A DNA stretch of 64,000 bases from Arcobacter sp. LA11 (lineage in GTDB: Bacteria; Campylobacterota; Campylobacteria; Campylobacterales; Arcobacteraceae): NCBI RefSeq assembly GCF_001895145.1, contig NZ_BDIR01000012.1:18122-82121 (forward strand), in the 5' to 3' direction. Below the pieces are notes generated by a model. The model saw only the letters and a program-made list of their open reading frames with translations, searched no databases and was not told the DNA's origin. Below, piece by piece: positions 19,429 to 29,285 of this stretch. Position numbers and translations under genes: made by a program. Positions within the stretch are counted from its first letter, which is position 1. Every line of letters starts with the position of its first letter.

Positions 19429-20243
19429 TATGCATCAACCTTTTCAATCTTTACTTGTTTATAACGATATCCTTGAGATAAACTACTTGAATCATCATTA
19501 TTCATTGCACAAAGTGCAATAGTTCCATATAAATTTTTATCAACTATAAAAGACTTTTGTATTTTTTCACCAGCACAATTAATAAAAACTTCATCTTTAT
19601 CAGCTACTTTTGCAACTCTTGCAAAAGATTCACTTCCAACTAAAATATTTGTATCTTCTTCACCATATGTTCGATAAACTACTGTTCCATTGTAAGAGTC
19701 TAGCTCTTCAACTTCATCTAAATTTTCATCTAAAATTTCATTTATAATATGCTGATACTCTTTATCTAAACAAACTACAGTTAAATCACTATATTTTCTA
19801 ATCACTGATAATATTTTTGTAATATTCTCAACTCTTTCATGAGTAAAAATATCTCGTCCTAAAATTAATGTTTTTTCAGACTTTTCTAAAGCTCTTTCAT
19901 AAGCTTCTTCAAACTCTTCTTCTCCGGCACTACTCTCAGCAGAAATATATCCAATATCTAAATCATCAATATATGCTTGTACTTTTTCATCAGATTTTTT
20001 TACAAATGTATCTAAAAGTAAAGAAGCAATACCCTCTTCACTCCCAACTTCATATTTAATAAACTGTGAATAATAAACTTTTAAATCTACATTATCTATT
20101 GGATGCATATAAACAAACTCTGCTGTATTTTTAGCAATAGCTTGAATAATAGCTTCTTGAATCTCTACATTATCAGCAGCTAAAAAAGAACCAAAAGTGA
20201 TGATATAATCACTCTTTGAAATAATCTCTTTAATATCTTGCAT
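19428..20243 (-). CDS. Complex I subunit at the NuoF position, related to the NuoG C-terminal domain
   Basis: A 271-residue protein in the slot where nuoF usually lies. It has no FMN- or NADH-binding glycine motif and no cluster cysteines, so it is not NuoF. Three blocks line up by eye with NuoG of the same operon: DYIITFGSFL with NFVISVGSFL, LILGRDIFTH with LIVGEDLITH, and a C-terminal SQGYRYKQVKIEK with FDTYRYSKAVIKK. It corresponds in position to HP1265 of Helicobacter and Cj1574 of Campylobacter. It probably forms part of an alternative electron-input module; flavodoxin has been proposed as donor for the Campylobacter complex. Confidence 0.8.
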   Translation of the reverse strand: MQDIKEIISKSDYIITFGSFLAADNVEIQEAIIQAIAKNTAEFVYMHPIDNVDLKVYYSQFIKYEVGSEEGIASLLLDTFVKKSDEKVQAYIDDLDIGYISAESSAGEEEFEEAYERALEKSEKTLILGRDIFTHERVENITKILSVIRKYSDLTVVCLDKEYQHIINEILDENLDEVEELDSYNGTVVYRTYGEEDTNILVGSESFARVAKVADKDEVFINCAGEKIQKSFIVDKNLYGTIALCAMNNDDSSSLSQGYRYKQVKIEKVDA

Positions 20244-20518
20244 TATTTCTCACCCTCTTCTTCAACAACTTCAACTTCTTTTGGTTCAGGTTTAACTTTT
20301 TTAACAACTATTGTCCAATCAACTTCATTAAACTTTATAGAATTCATCATAGTGTAACCTGCTTCATAAATTGCATCTGAAGATTTTTGAATAGCAGAAA
20401 AATCACCGATTTCAAAAAGGAAAATTGCATTTTCACCTTCAACAATGTCTTTATCCATAAGCTCTAACATTCTGTCATAGAAGTTATCTTTTAACGGTCT
20501 TAAATCATATCTTTTCAT
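20243..20518 (-). CDS. Complex I small subunit at the NuoE position (HP1264/Cj1575-like)
   Basis: A 91-residue protein between nuoD and the NuoF-position gene. It lacks the four cysteines that bind the 2Fe-2S cluster of a real NuoE, and has a compact alpha/beta body (FLFEIGDFSAIQKSSDAIYE) with an acidic/lysine tail (PKEVEVVEEEGEK). Size and position match the small protein found here in Helicobacter and Campylobacter. Its role is presumably structural, within the modified electron-input module. It overlaps the next gene by one base. Confidence 0.8.
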   Translation of the reverse strand: MKRYDLRPLKDNFYDRMLELMDKDIVEGENAIFLFEIGDFSAIQKSSDAIYEAGYTMMNSIKFNEVDWTIVVKKVKPEPKEVEVVEEEGEK

Positions 20519-20529
20519 AACTTCTCCCC

Positions 20530-21759
20530 TTACCTATCAATCTCACCGAATACAACATTCAGATTACCAATAATTGCAACAACATCAGCTAATTGATGAC
20601 CAGGAAGCATATCTTCTAAAAGACCTGTGTGCCAAAAAGATGGAGCTCTTAATTTCATTTTATAAGCATATGGAGAACCATCACTTACTATCATATATCC
20701 AAGTTCACCTTTTGGTGATTCAGTTGCAACATAGATTTCACCTTTTGGAGGTCTCATACCTTGTGTTACTAAAACAAAGTGTTGCATTAAAGAGTAGTTT
20801 TGAGTCATCACTTCTTCTTTTGGAGCTGAGATATATTCAGGAGCATGTGCCATAAGTTGTGACTCACTCTCTTTATACATAGGAATAAGTTGTCTTAAAA
20901 TCTTTGTACACTCTCGCATCTCTTGCATGTGACACTTGTATCTTCCATAACAATCACCAGTTGAAGCTACAGGTACATCAAAATCTAATTCTGGATAGAT
21001 TCCATAAGGCATTTCACGTCTTAAATCCCATTTAACGCCCGAAGCTCTTAGAACAATTCCTGAACAGGCCCAATCTTTTGCCATCTTTTCATCAATCACA
21101 CCAACATTTTCAAGTCTCATTCTCCAGATTCTATTTTCTGTTAAAAGACCTTCATATTTTTCAACTTCTGTTTCTAGTATTCCACAGAATTTTTCTAAAT
21201 CTTCACACCAACCTTCTGGTAAATCTAAAGGAACTCCTCCAATTCTAACTGCACTATGAGTAAGTCTTGCACCACAATAATCTTCAATAAGATCCATTGC
21301 ATATTCTCTTTCTCTAAAGGCATATAAAAATACTGACATTGCTCCTACATCAAGAGCGTGAGTTGCTAGCCAGAAAAGATGTGACATAAGTCTATTTATT
21401 TCTAGAAGCATCGTTCTTATAATCTCAGCTCGTCTAGGTGCTTCAATTCCAAGTAGCTTCTCTACAGCTAAAGCAAAACCATAGTTATTAGAAGTAGATG
21501 CGATATAATCCATTCTATCTGTTGTAGGTAAGAATTCATTATAAATCATATTCTCACCCATTTTTTCCATACCTCTATGTAAATAACCAACACCAGGTGT
21601 TGCTTTTACAATTTCCTCACCTTTAAGCTCTAACATAAGTCTCATTTGACCGTGAGCTGATGGATGTTGAGGCCCGAAGTTAACCATCATCGTGTTATCT
21701 TCTCTCTCAAAATTTATATTTTCAAAGAAAGGTTTTAATCTATTTACTGATTGTTGCAT
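20530..21759 (-). CDS. nuoD: NADH-quinone oxidoreductase-type subunit D
   Basis: A 409-residue, 49-kDa-type subunit forming the quinone site with Nuo[19 protein letters not shown] includes the conserved quinone-binding His, [10 protein letters not shown] is the second family signature, and the C-terminus ends VVFGEIDR as in nearly all NuoD proteins. It is separate from NuoC, not fused. It lies four bases after the nuoC stop. Confidence 0.97.
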   Translation of the reverse strand: MQQSVNRLKPFFENINFEREDNTMMVNFGPQHPSAHGQMRLMLELKGEEIVKATPGVGYLHRGMEKMGENMIYNEFLPTTDRMDYIASTSNNYGFALAVEKLLGIEAPRRAEIIRTMLLEINRLMSHLFWLATHALDVGAMSVFLYAFREREYAMDLIEDYCGARLTHSAVRIGGVPLDLPEGWCEDLEKFCGILETEVEKYEGLLTENRIWRMRLENVGVIDEKMAKDWACSGIVLRASGVKWDLRREMPYGIYPELDFDVPVASTGDCYGRYKCHMQEMRECTKILRQLIPMYKESESQLMAHAPEYISAPKEEVMTQNYSLMQHFVLVTQGMRPPKGEIYVATESPKGELGYMIVSDGSPYAYKMKLRAPSFWHTGLLEDMLPGHQLADVVAIIGNLNVVFGEIDR

Positions 21760-21763
21760 ATTA

Positions 21764-22573
21764 TTACCTTCTCTCTTTTATAGTTACAGAATCATCTTCA
21801 TGAAGCTTTTTAATAATTGGGATTCCACCCTCTTCTTGATAAGCAAGAGGAGTATGCTCTGGTTCTTTACCATCAGTGATATCAACACCTTTTGGTACTT
21901 CATGCCCAAGTCTAGAGAATCGTTCAGTATCATATCTATCAACATTTGCACAATCTCTAATTTCTGGACCAATTACATCTCTGTACTCTTTTCCAAAAAT
22001 TTTATCTACTTCATACCAGTTTGCAGCCTCATCACCTGTTAAAGGATATGTTTTTCGTAATGGATGGTCATACCAATCATCTGGCATAATAATTCTTTTC
22101 ATATTTGGATGATTTAGTATTTTAACACCATACATATCATACATTTCTCTCTCAGCCCAAGAAGCCATTCTAAATACATTATAAACTGATTCTATAGGTT
22201 GTTTTTGTCTAATAAAAGTTTTGATTCTAAGTCTTTTTCTTTTACTTAAAGATAACATTTCATAAAAAATCTCAAAGCCACCACGATCAGCTATATAATC
22301 AATCGCCGAAAGTTCCATTAGTTGTTCATAGTTTAAAGCATCTCTTAAAAATGTTATTACATTAATATTATCTTCTGGATTTATATAAATTACTAATTCT
22401 TCTACTTCAATATAATCATTTAAAATTTCAAACTTATCTCTTAATTGTTCAATATCTTTTGCATAGATTTCATCTTCACTAGAGTCTCTTTTTGGAGTTT
22501 CTGGCGCTACAAAAAATCTATCATTGAAATATGATTTTGCTTGTACATCATTTTTAGGCGTATATTTTCTCAT
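21764..22573 (-). CDS. nuoC: NADH-quinone oxidoreductase-type subunit C
   Basis: A 269-residue, 30-kDa-type subunit of the peripheral arm. The family signature is clear: [17 protein letters not shown] followed by IIMPDDW and HPLRKTYPL. It has an N-terminal extension of about 60 residues and a C-terminal tail compared with the 30-kDa core. It shares one base with nuoB upstream. Confidence 0.95.
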   Translation of the reverse strand: MRKYTPKNDVQAKSYFNDRFFVAPETPKRDSSEDEIYAKDIEQLRDKFEILNDYIEVEELVIYINPEDNINVITFLRDALNYEQLMELSAIDYIADRGGFEIFYEMLSLSKRKRLRIKTFIRQKQPIESVYNVFRMASWAEREMYDMYGVKILNHPNMKRIIMPDDWYDHPLRKTYPLTGDEAANWYEVDKIFGKEYRDVIGPEIRDCANVDRYDTERFSRLGHEVPKGVDITDGKEPEHTPLAYQEEGGIPIIKKLHEDDSVTIKERR

Positions 22574-23082
22574 TACACTAACCTTTTTTTCTTGATTGAT
22601 CTAAAGATAGATTCTCTTCTGATTTTCTTTTGAAGCATCATAAGTGCATATTGGAGAGTTTCAGGTCTTGGAGCACATCCTGGAAGATAAATATCAACAG
22701 GAACAACTCTATCCACCCCTTGAACCGTGGCATATGTATTAAACATTCCACCAGTATTTGCACATGACCCCATCGAAATAACCCATTTTGGGTCAGGCAT
22801 TTGGTCATATAATCTTCTCATAAATTCTGCATGTTTTTTAGTTAATGTTCCAGCAACTACAATTACATCTGCTTGTCTTGGAGATGCTCTAAAAATAGTT
22901 CCAAATCTATCGAAGTCATATCTTGAAGCACCTGTTGCCATCATCTCAATAGCACAACAGGCTAATCCATAAGTTAAAGGCCATAAAGAGTTAGACCTTC
23001 CCCAGTTTACTAATTTATCAACAGTAGTAAGAGCAATTGGCGCCCCACCATCTTGTAAATAATTTACTTTATGCTGTGCCAT
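22573..23082 (-). CDS. nuoB: NADH-quinone oxidoreductase-type subunit B
   Basis: A 169-residue subunit carrying the terminal N2 [4Fe-4S] cluster that reduces quinone. The tandem cysteines are in [12 protein letters not shown], with the other ligands in [12 protein letters not shown] and [13 protein letters not shown]. All four ligands are present. It overlaps nuoA by 19 bases and nuoC by one. Confidence 0.97.
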   Translation of the reverse strand: MAQHKVNYLQDGGAPIALTTVDKLVNWGRSNSLWPLTYGLACCAIEMMATGASRYDFDRFGTIFRASPRQADVIVVAGTLTKKHAEFMRRLYDQMPDPKWVISMGSCANTGGMFNTYATVQGVDRVVPVDIYLPGCAPRPETLQYALMMLQKKIRRESIFRSIKKKRLV

Positions 23083-23453
23083 TCAAGAGCTCCTTTTTTC
23101 CATGCGTAAATAAATCCAATTGTCAGTAAAAGAATGAATAAAATCATCTCTACAAATCCAAACCAACCTAGGACTTTAAAGTCAACTGCCCATGGAAACA
23201 TAAATATAATTTCTATATCAAATAAAATAAAAAGTAGTGCCATTAAATAGAATTGTACGGATACACTATTTGGCTGCTTTGTAACCTCTGGTCCACATTC
23301 GTATAGCGTAGCTTTTAACTTTTCAGTATCAAGTCGGGCTAATTTTCTACTAACAAAACGGGCGAGGAAAACTGTAGCGATAAAAGCACCAAAAGTTAAT
23401 ATAAACATAACAAAGGCACCAAAGTACGGATGAGAGAACTCCATATGTGTCAT
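23064..23453 (-). CDS. nuoA: NADH-quinone oxidoreductase-type subunit A
   Basis: A 129-residue subunit with three membrane helices that anchors the peripheral arm. YECGPEV in the first loop and [22 protein letters not shown] in the second helix ([11 protein letters not shown]) are diagnostic. First gene of the nuo operon. The 215 bases upstream contain tandem 11-bp repeats and must carry the operon promoter. Confidence 0.95.
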   Translation of the reverse strand: MTHMEFSHPYFGAFVMFILTFGAFIATVFLARFVSRKLARLDTEKLKATLYECGPEVTKQPNSVSVQFYLMALLFILFDIEIIFMFPWAVDFKVLGWFGFVEMILFILLLTIGFIYAWKKGALEWHSIK

Positions 23454-23590
23454 CTTTTAATCCTTAATGATTATTATTAGCTAGATAATATCCAATATCT
23501 TATAAAGCTAGTCTTATAATTAGGATACTAGTTCAAACTATTTTCTTTTCTATAACTAAAGGTATCAATTAAATAAAAAATTTTAAGAAT

Positions 23591-23650
23591 ATTTTAATAT
23601 ATTAAAATGATATTAAAATGATATTAAGGTGATAATAAAATGATATTGAC
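23591..23650 (-). promoter_or_regulatory. Four 11-bp tandem repeats and an 18-bp palindrome upstream of nuoA
   Basis: TATTAAAATGA occurs at 23600-23610 and 23611-23621, then with changes at 23622-23632 (TATTAAGGTGA) and 23633-23643 (TAATAAAATGA). ATTTTAATATATTAAAAT (23591-23608) is a perfect palindrome overlapping the first copy. The array lies about 150-190 bases upstream of the nuoA start. An 11-bp period is one helical turn, as in tandem sites of OmpR/PhoB-type response regulators. It could instead be the 3' region of the AAA+ gene. The rest of 23454-23668 shows only AT-rich sequence. Confidence 0.5.
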
Positions 23651-23668
23651 AAAAAAGAGTGGAATTTT

Positions 23669-25402
23669 TTAAAAAAATCCCACTTTATTTTCAGAGTCAA
23701 AATTGCCTTTTAACTCTTTTTCAATTTGCTCTTCAAAAGATTTTATAGTAAAAACAGGATCTTCATCAAGTGCAATTTTAAATGCAGTGTTTTTGATAAT
23801 CATTTCAATCTGTCCACCCGTTAATTCATTACTAGCAAGTTTTTCTAAATCGAAATCTTTTTCTAAAGGTAAAGCTTCAGGAAGAAGTTTTTCCCATAGT
23901 TCAACTCTTTGTTCTAAAGTTGGTTTTTTAAACTCGATTTTATAATTAAATCTTCTAGAAAATGCTTTATCTAAGGATTCTAAAAGATTTGTAGTTGCAA
24001 TTAATATTCCATCAAATCTTTCAATTTGTTCTAAGAAAATATTTTGCATTTGATTATGCATTTTTTCACTTCCACTTGAACTTGATGTTGTTCTTGAACT
24101 TAAAAACTGATCAGCCTCATTTAAAAGTAAAATAGGCTCTGATTTACTTTTATCTCGTAAATCATAATACTTATCAAAAATTGCTCTAACATTTTTTTCA
24201 CTCTCACCTACATACATAGAAAGAATTTTTGAACAATCAAAACTAAGAACCTGTTTTTTAAGAGATTTTGCAAGAGCTAACGAAGTCAATGTTTTACCAG
24301 TTCCAGCAAAGCCATAAAATATAATCCTAGCTTCAATTCCTCTTTTTTTATCTTTTAATCCCCACTGTTTTAAACGATTGAAAACATTTTTATCCATCTG
24401 TTTTAAAAGAGCATTTAAGGTCTCTCTTGTTTTATCATTTAAAACTACATCATCTAAAGACTTTGTAGTAGAAACAAGTTCAAAAACATCTTGTTCTTTT
24501 ATCAAAGAGTCTAGTTTTATTTTTCTACTTCTAGTCTTCTTTTTTGTAGGGTGTGAGATTTTATAAAGAATATCATCTGGAATATAAAAGTTTCTATTTA
24601 TCCCACCAAATGGCGTTAAAACCTCATCATAATCCACAAGTCCATTTGATACTAAATTTGAGCCCTCTTCAAGTAAACTTCTATATTTTATCTTTTCATA
24701 ATCATCAGAAGAAACCAAATCAATCAAAGAATTCATATCTCTAATTGTTCCATCTCCACCTGAATACTCTTCTTTTAAAAGTGCTAAAAACAACATCTGC
24801 TCTTGTTCATCTAAAGTATTGCTTTTGAAAAAGTCTTCAAGCATGATATCATTTGCAGTCTCTTTAACTCTATCTTTGATTCTATTTTCAAGAAGAGTTA
24901 ATTTTGATTTTAATCTATTGATATTTGGTGAGTTTTCATCAAAATTTCTTTTTACTAGATTTAACTGTTGAGCTAAATCTATTTTAAAAAATTGGTCTTG
25001 AAGGTACTCAAGATGATCTTCATACTTTTTTATCTCAGGTAAAACAAACTCCAAAGAGCCTTTTTCTAAAAGTTTTAAATATGCAGGAGATAAAGTCACC
25101 GCTGAGTTTAAAAGTTCAAGTTGTGACATATCACTAAGTTTTATATGGTCAAAACTATTTTGTACCAACCAGCCAAATTCTAGTAAAGATTTGATAAGTT
25201 TTATATTTTCTAAATGTTCAAATTTTTTAATATCATAAAACTCACCTAAAATATCAATCACAACTAAAGTATCTCGTCCTAAGATATACTCTTTTGTGAT
25301 ATATTGTAAGATTATCGCTTCTTCTTTTGAACATTTCAGTTGCTTAAAAAAAGCAGATTTTTGTACTGTTTTTGCATTTACAAAGTCTATTATTTCATTC
25401 AT
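23669..25402 (-). CDS. AAA+ family ATPase
   Basis: A 577-residue protein whose C-terminal ~230 residues are an AAA+ module: Walker A FAGTGKT near residue 365, Walker B LLLNEAD near 429, then IATTNLLESLDKAFSRRF (sensor and arginine-finger region) and a C-terminal lid. The Walker B Asp is replaced by Asn, although the catalytic Glu remains. The N-terminal ~330 residues are mainly helical and not recognised; they probably bind a substrate or partner. It overlaps a small membrane protein gene upstream by four bases, suggesting a pair. The biological role is unknown; proteins of this type act as remodelling ATPases. Confidence 0.82.
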   Translation of the reverse strand: MNEIIDFVNAKTVQKSAFFKQLKCSKEEAIILQYITKEYILGRDTLVVIDILGEFYDIKKFEHLENIKLIKSLLEFGWLVQNSFDHIKLSDMSQLELLNSAVTLSPAYLKLLEKGSLEFVLPEIKKYEDHLEYLQDQFFKIDLAQQLNLVKRNFDENSPNINRLKSKLTLLENRIKDRVKETANDIMLEDFFKSNTLDEQEQMLFLALLKEEYSGGDGTIRDMNSLIDLVSSDDYEKIKYRSLLEEGSNLVSNGLVDYDEVLTPFGGINRNFYIPDDILYKISHPTKKKTRSRKIKLDSLIKEQDVFELVSTTKSLDDVVLNDKTRETLNALLKQMDKNVFNRLKQWGLKDKKRGIEARIIFYGFAGTGKTLTSLALAKSLKKQVLSFDCSKILSMYVGESEKNVRAIFDKYYDLRDKSKSEPILLLNEADQFLSSRTTSSSSGSEKMHNQMQNIFLEQIERFDGILIATTNLLESLDKAFSRRFNYKIEFKKPTLEQRVELWEKLLPEALPLEKDFDLEKLASNELTGGQIEMIIKNTAFKIALDEDPVFTIKSFEEQIEKELKGNFDSENKVGFF

Positions 25403-25752
25403 TTATTATGTTTTTCCTCTAAGCTTTTATAAAAAGCTTCTAAATTTTCTTTATCTTTAAATTCTATAGTATAATCATTATTTATAATTATAGTTAAATT
25501 GTTTTTATCTATTTTATTTATTTTGTTTAGTTTAAACTTTCGTTCATCATTTTTTACATCAACACTAAAGCTATTATCAACTTGTATAATCTCATCTTTA
25601 CAAATACCTTTATAAGTACCCTTTGAGTAGATGATATTTTGACAACTACTAGCTTCAAAATGTTCTTTTATCTTTTCTAAGTTTGAGTTATCATATATAT
25701 TTAAAGCTATTACAATCAAAGCAATAATTCCAAATAAAACCAAAAAAATCAT
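25399..25752 (-). CDS. Small membrane-anchored protein, unknown function
   Basis: A 117-residue protein with one N-terminal membrane helix (about residues 2-19, FLVLFGIIALIVIALNIY) and a soluble beta-rich domain with two cysteines about 13 residues apart (SCQNII, ICKDEI). Not recognised. It is cotranslated with the AAA+ ATPase (four-base overlap) and divergent from the lipoprotein at 25820 across 67 bases. Confidence 0.65.
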   Translation of the reverse strand: MIFLVLFGIIALIVIALNIYDNSNLEKIKEHFEASSCQNIIYSKGTYKGICKDEIIQVDNSFSVDVKNDERKFKLNKINKIDKNNLTIIINNDYTIEFKDKENLEAFYKSLEEKHNK

Positions 25753-25819
25753 TATCTTTTAACTCCTTATAAAATATAAATATATTACTATTACTTCTTT
25801 ATTATAACAAAGGTTCACT

Positions 25820-27202
25820 ATGAAATATATATTATTTATTTTTTCTATTTTTCTATTCTTTACAGGATGTCAAAATAACGATGTTGAGATTCCTAACTTG
25901 AAAACATACAATAGTTTTGATAAATTTAACTATACAAAAGAAGATATCACATTTTTTGAAAAAGAGTTTGAAAATATTTTAAGCATAGAAAATGTTGAAA
26001 TTTTAAAACAATACGAGCAATTCTACAGTAAAAATTCAAACTATTTTTTAAATGGAAAACAAAAAGTACAAACTTTAAAACAAAAGATAGAAAAACTAAA
26101 AAAAGACAAAGATTCTAACTCTGATTTATACCTTCTTCAAAAAGCTAAAAAGATTATAAAAGAGGACAAAAAAGAAACTATTAAAATATATAAACAATTA
26201 GCAAAAAGAGGGAATATCAAAGCACAAAGAGAACTTGTAGAAATTTATAAAATCAATAATCCCTCTATAGCTCTAAAGTGGTTAGAAAAATTAGTTGAAA
26301 GTAATGATATAGCAAGTATGAAAGAATACGCAAGTGCAAATATTTATATGGTTAGACCTGTCATTGTTCAGGACTTAAAAAAAGCACTAGAGACATATGA
26401 AAAACTTGCAGAATTTGGCGAACTATCAAGTATCATGAGACTTGGCAATATATATGAATATGGATATCATAAAGAAGTAGCCCCTAAAGATAAAGAAAAA
26501 TCTTTAGAATATTATGAATTAGCTGCTTCAAAAAACTACGAAATAGCACAAAAAAAACTATATGAAATATACTCTTGTAAAAAATGTAAACCAGATAGAT
26601 ACAATCCAGAAAAAGCAAAAGTATTGCAAAAAATCCTAGTTAAATATTTAGACAAAAAGATAATTGAAGAACTAGACAAAAAAGAAGAAAAAATCACATT
26701 AAAAATAAAACCAAAAGCTATAGAAAAAAAAGAAGTTGAGATTAAAAAAGTTGTTGAAAAACCAAAAACAGAAGAAATAAGTAAGAAAAAAATTGAAACT
26801 AAAGAGACTGTAGAAGCTCCTAAAGTAGAGGAAGCTAAAAAAGAAACAACAATAATTACTAAACAAGAAAAAAGTAAAAAAGAAATAGTCAAATGCTACG
26901 ATATGGAAGTTGCAAGTGAAATGATCACTGATGATTGTAAAAACAAAATTCAGACTATATTGCAAAAGAAAAAATACATCTCAAGAATCACGATACTTCC
27001 TGTGATAGATAAAAGTGATATAGCTTATTTTGAAAAAGAAGACTCAAAAAAGTCGCTTCTAGAGTCACTTGCTAAAAATAGAGTTCTTGAGATAGAAAAA
27101 TATCTAAAAGAAAATATAGAAAATACTCCTGATATAAAAAAATATGACTATCACGTGATATCTAAGAAGAAAAACAAAGGAGTGATTTTAAAATTTTACT
27201 AA
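25820..27202 (+). CDS. Sel1/TPR-repeat lipoprotein with K/E-rich linker
   Basis: A 460-residue lipoprotein. The signal peptide ends at FFTGC (lipobox Cys near residue 17). About residues 110-260 are Sel1-type repeats (ALETYEKLAEFGELSSIMRLGNIYEYG, split here, and SLEYYELAASKNYEIAQKKLYEIY in register). Residues ~285-360 are a Lys/Glu/Val/Thr linker. The last ~100 residues start with CYDMEVASEM and end with LAKNRVLEIEKYLKENI, which recalls the NRV/A-xx-V-xx-YL pattern of OmpA-like peptidoglycan-binding domains, though this match is weak. Sel1 lipoproteins often scaffold envelope assemblies. Its 3' end overlaps the convergent AEC gene by four bases. Confidence 0.72.
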   Translation: MKYILFIFSIFLFFTGCQNNDVEIPNLKTYNSFDKFNYTKEDITFFEKEFENILSIENVEILKQYEQFYSKNSNYFLNGKQKVQTLKQKIEKLKKDKDSNSDLYLLQKAKKIIKEDKKETIKIYKQLAKRGNIKAQRELVEIYKINNPSIALKWLEKLVESNDIASMKEYASANIYMVRPVIVQDLKKALETYEKLAEFGELSSIMRLGNIYEYGYHKEVAPKDKEKSLEYYELAASKNYEIAQKKLYEIYSCKKCKPDRYNPEKAKVLQKILVKYLDKKIIEELDKKEEKITLKIKPKAIEKKEVEIKKVVEKPKTEEISKKKIETKETVEAPKVEEAKKETTIITKQEKSKKEIVKCYDMEVASEMITDDCKNKIQTILQKKKYISRITILPVIDKSDIAYFEKEDSKKSLLESLAKNRVLEIEKYLKENIENTPDIKKYDYHVISKKKNKGVILKFY

Positions 27203-28116
27203 GAAACGATAAATCCTAAAATCAAAGAAATAGTAAAAATTGAAACTATTGTTTGAAGTGTGATAATCGAAGCCATAAGTTTTATATCTCCACCTAATTG
27301 TCTTGCTAGTACAAAAGCAGAAGGTGCAGTTGGCATCGCTGCAAAAACAACTACAATACTCAAAAACAAAGTATCTAAACCAAAATAAATACCAATACCA
27401 TACATACAAATAGGCTTTATCAAAAGTTTTAAAATAGATGAAATCACCAACTCTGATTTTGCTTCTTTTATAGATTTTAAATCTAATGAAAAACCAACAG
27501 ACAATAGTCCCATAGGTAAAGCAGAAGCACTTAATATTTTTAAAACATTTAAAGCAATAACAGGAATAGTAAAATCAATATAATTTATACTCCCACCAAT
27601 CACACAAGCAACTATTAAAGGATTTGTCACAATTGACTTTATCATCCCACTAAAAGTTGCTTTTTGGTCATTTACATAAATTGCAAAGATAGTAATACAA
27701 ATCACATTTATCAAAGGAATCGCAAAAGTGATAAGAAGAGCAGCTAAAGCAATACCTTCATCACCAAACATTGAAGCGATTAAAGCTAAGAAAACATAAG
27801 TGTTGAACCTAACTGTTCCTTGTACTACAGAGCTAAAAGGAGCACCAGTAGTTTTTGTTTTAAAGTTTATTAGTAAAGTTATTATTAGTATCGCAAAGAT
27901 ACCTAAGATACCTGTTAAAACAAAATCAAAAGCTTCTATGTTTTCAAGGTTTGCAGTTGAAAGTTTATATATAAGTAAAGAAGGCATAAGAACAAAATAT
28001 GTCAATTTATCCGCACTAGCCCAAAAGTCATTTGAAGGAAACTTTATTCTTTTAAAATAGTATCCTATTAATATAAGTAAGAAAATTGGTATAAGGGCTG
28101 TAAAAATATGTTCCAT
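27199..28116 (-). CDS. AEC-family transporter
   Basis: A 305-residue auxin-efflux-carrier-type permease with about ten helices in two five-helix halves. The N-terminal IPIFLLILIGYYFKRIKF and C-terminal FAAMPTAPSAFVLARQLGGD (AMPTAPSAFVLA) are typical. Such proteins export or exchange small organic anions such as malate, malonate or amino acids; the substrate cannot be told. Single gene, convergent with the Sel1 lipoprotein and divergent from the membrane protein at 28245. Confidence 0.85.
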   Translation of the reverse strand: MEHIFTALIPIFLLILIGYYFKRIKFPSNDFWASADKLTYFVLMPSLLIYKLSTANLENIEAFDFVLTGILGIFAILIITLLINFKTKTTGAPFSSVVQGTVRFNTYVFLALIASMFGDEGIALAALLITFAIPLINVICITIFAIYVNDQKATFSGMIKSIVTNPLIVACVIGGSINYIDFTIPVIALNVLKILSASALPMGLLSVGFSLDLKSIKEAKSELVISSILKLLIKPICMYGIGIYFGLDTLFLSIVVVFAAMPTAPSAFVLARQLGGDIKLMASIITLQTIVSIFTISLILGFIVS

Positions 28117-28244
28117 ATTATCTCTGTATTAAATAAAGTAAAACCATTATATCTTGATTTTACTTGAAGACTTAGTTTTATAATAAATCCAAAAATAAAT
28201 TATTAAGTATACTTTTAATAAAATTCTTGTTTTAAAGGAAATCA

Positions 28245-29258
28245 ATGTACAAAAGAATAATAAACTCAACATTTTATCCAGTTTTCGAAAATAAATTTAT
28301 TTTAATGAAGGCACTTTTTCTTCCACTTTTATCTATAATTGTATTGAGTGAATTAATATTGAAATATCATGAAAGTGGCTTTATTGTTATCTTTCTTTCT
28401 ATTTTAACTTTTTTATTAAATATTACTATTGCTATTACTACTCATAGGATTCTTTTATTAGGTCAAGATAGTATTCCACCATGGGGTCTTTTTAAATTTG
28501 GAGGAAGAGAATTTTCATTTTTAATTACATCTATAGCTATAGGACTTACTATAGGGGTTGTAGTATTATTTGGAGCTATTCCAATGATGTTTATGCCAGA
28601 GTCAATAATTCCTCAAATAATATTAGTTATTGCAGTATTCTTTGCAACAGTATTCTTTAGTAGACTATCTTTGGCTTTACCTTCAATTGCAATCAATAAA
28701 GAAATTTCAATTAGTGATGCATGGGATTATACTAAAAATTATAAGCTATTAACCTATTTTACGATAGTTATTTTCCCAACTATTTTTACTATTATTTTAG
28801 GAATAGGCTATCAGTTAGCCATTGGGTTTTTAATTAAAGTTATTTCGCCAAAACTAAATATTTTGTATCCAGTTTTAGATGTATTTATAACAGTATTCAT
28901 AGTTAGTGCACTTTCTGCTACATATAAAGTAATAAAAGAAGATCATCCTGAGTACTTTGAAAAAATAACAAGACAAGAGAATGATGCTTTAATAATAAAT
29001 AATAAAAATCGCATTTTAGTAGATACTAAAAAAACTCCCCTATCTTTTGAAATAATAAAAAATGAACTAATTAAACAATATGAAGAGTTAGGTTTTACTA
29101 ATACAATTGTTGACAAAGAAGATTCATGGATGATAAAAAATCCTGAAATCAAAAATGCTTATGTCTCTTTATCTTTTAATAAAAGTCAATATAAAGTCGA
29201 AGCATACAATATAAAAGAAGCAGATTTAAACTTATTTTCTAAAGAAAAAGAAGTCTAG
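28245..29258 (+). CDS. Polytopic membrane protein with cytosolic C-terminal domain, unknown
   Basis: A 337-residue protein. About six hydrophobic helices occupy residues 15-220, with glycine-rich stretches, and a charged soluble domain of about 110 residues follows (KEDHPEYFEKI to the end). I do not recognise the family; the membrane part loosely recalls the uncharacterised YciC-like or glycerophosphoryl-diester-phosphodiesterase membrane domains. A good ribosome site (AAAGGA) precedes ATG by six bases. No operon partner. Confidence 0.6.
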   Translation: MYKRIINSTFYPVFENKFILMKALFLPLLSIIVLSELILKYHESGFIVIFLSILTFLLNITIAITTHRILLLGQDSIPPWGLFKFGGREFSFLITSIAIGLTIGVVVLFGAIPMMFMPESIIPQIILVIAVFFATVFFSRLSLALPSIAINKEISISDAWDYTKNYKLLTYFTIVIFPTIFTIILGIGYQLAIGFLIKVISPKLNILYPVLDVFITVFIVSALSATYKVIKEDHPEYFEKITRQENDALIINNKNRILVDTKKTPLSFEIIKNELIKQYEELGFTNTIVDKEDSWMIKNPEIKNAYVSLSFNKSQYKVEAYNIKEADLNLFSKEKEV

Positions 29259-29285
29259 TTTTAATTTATTCTTCTAGTGTCTTAC

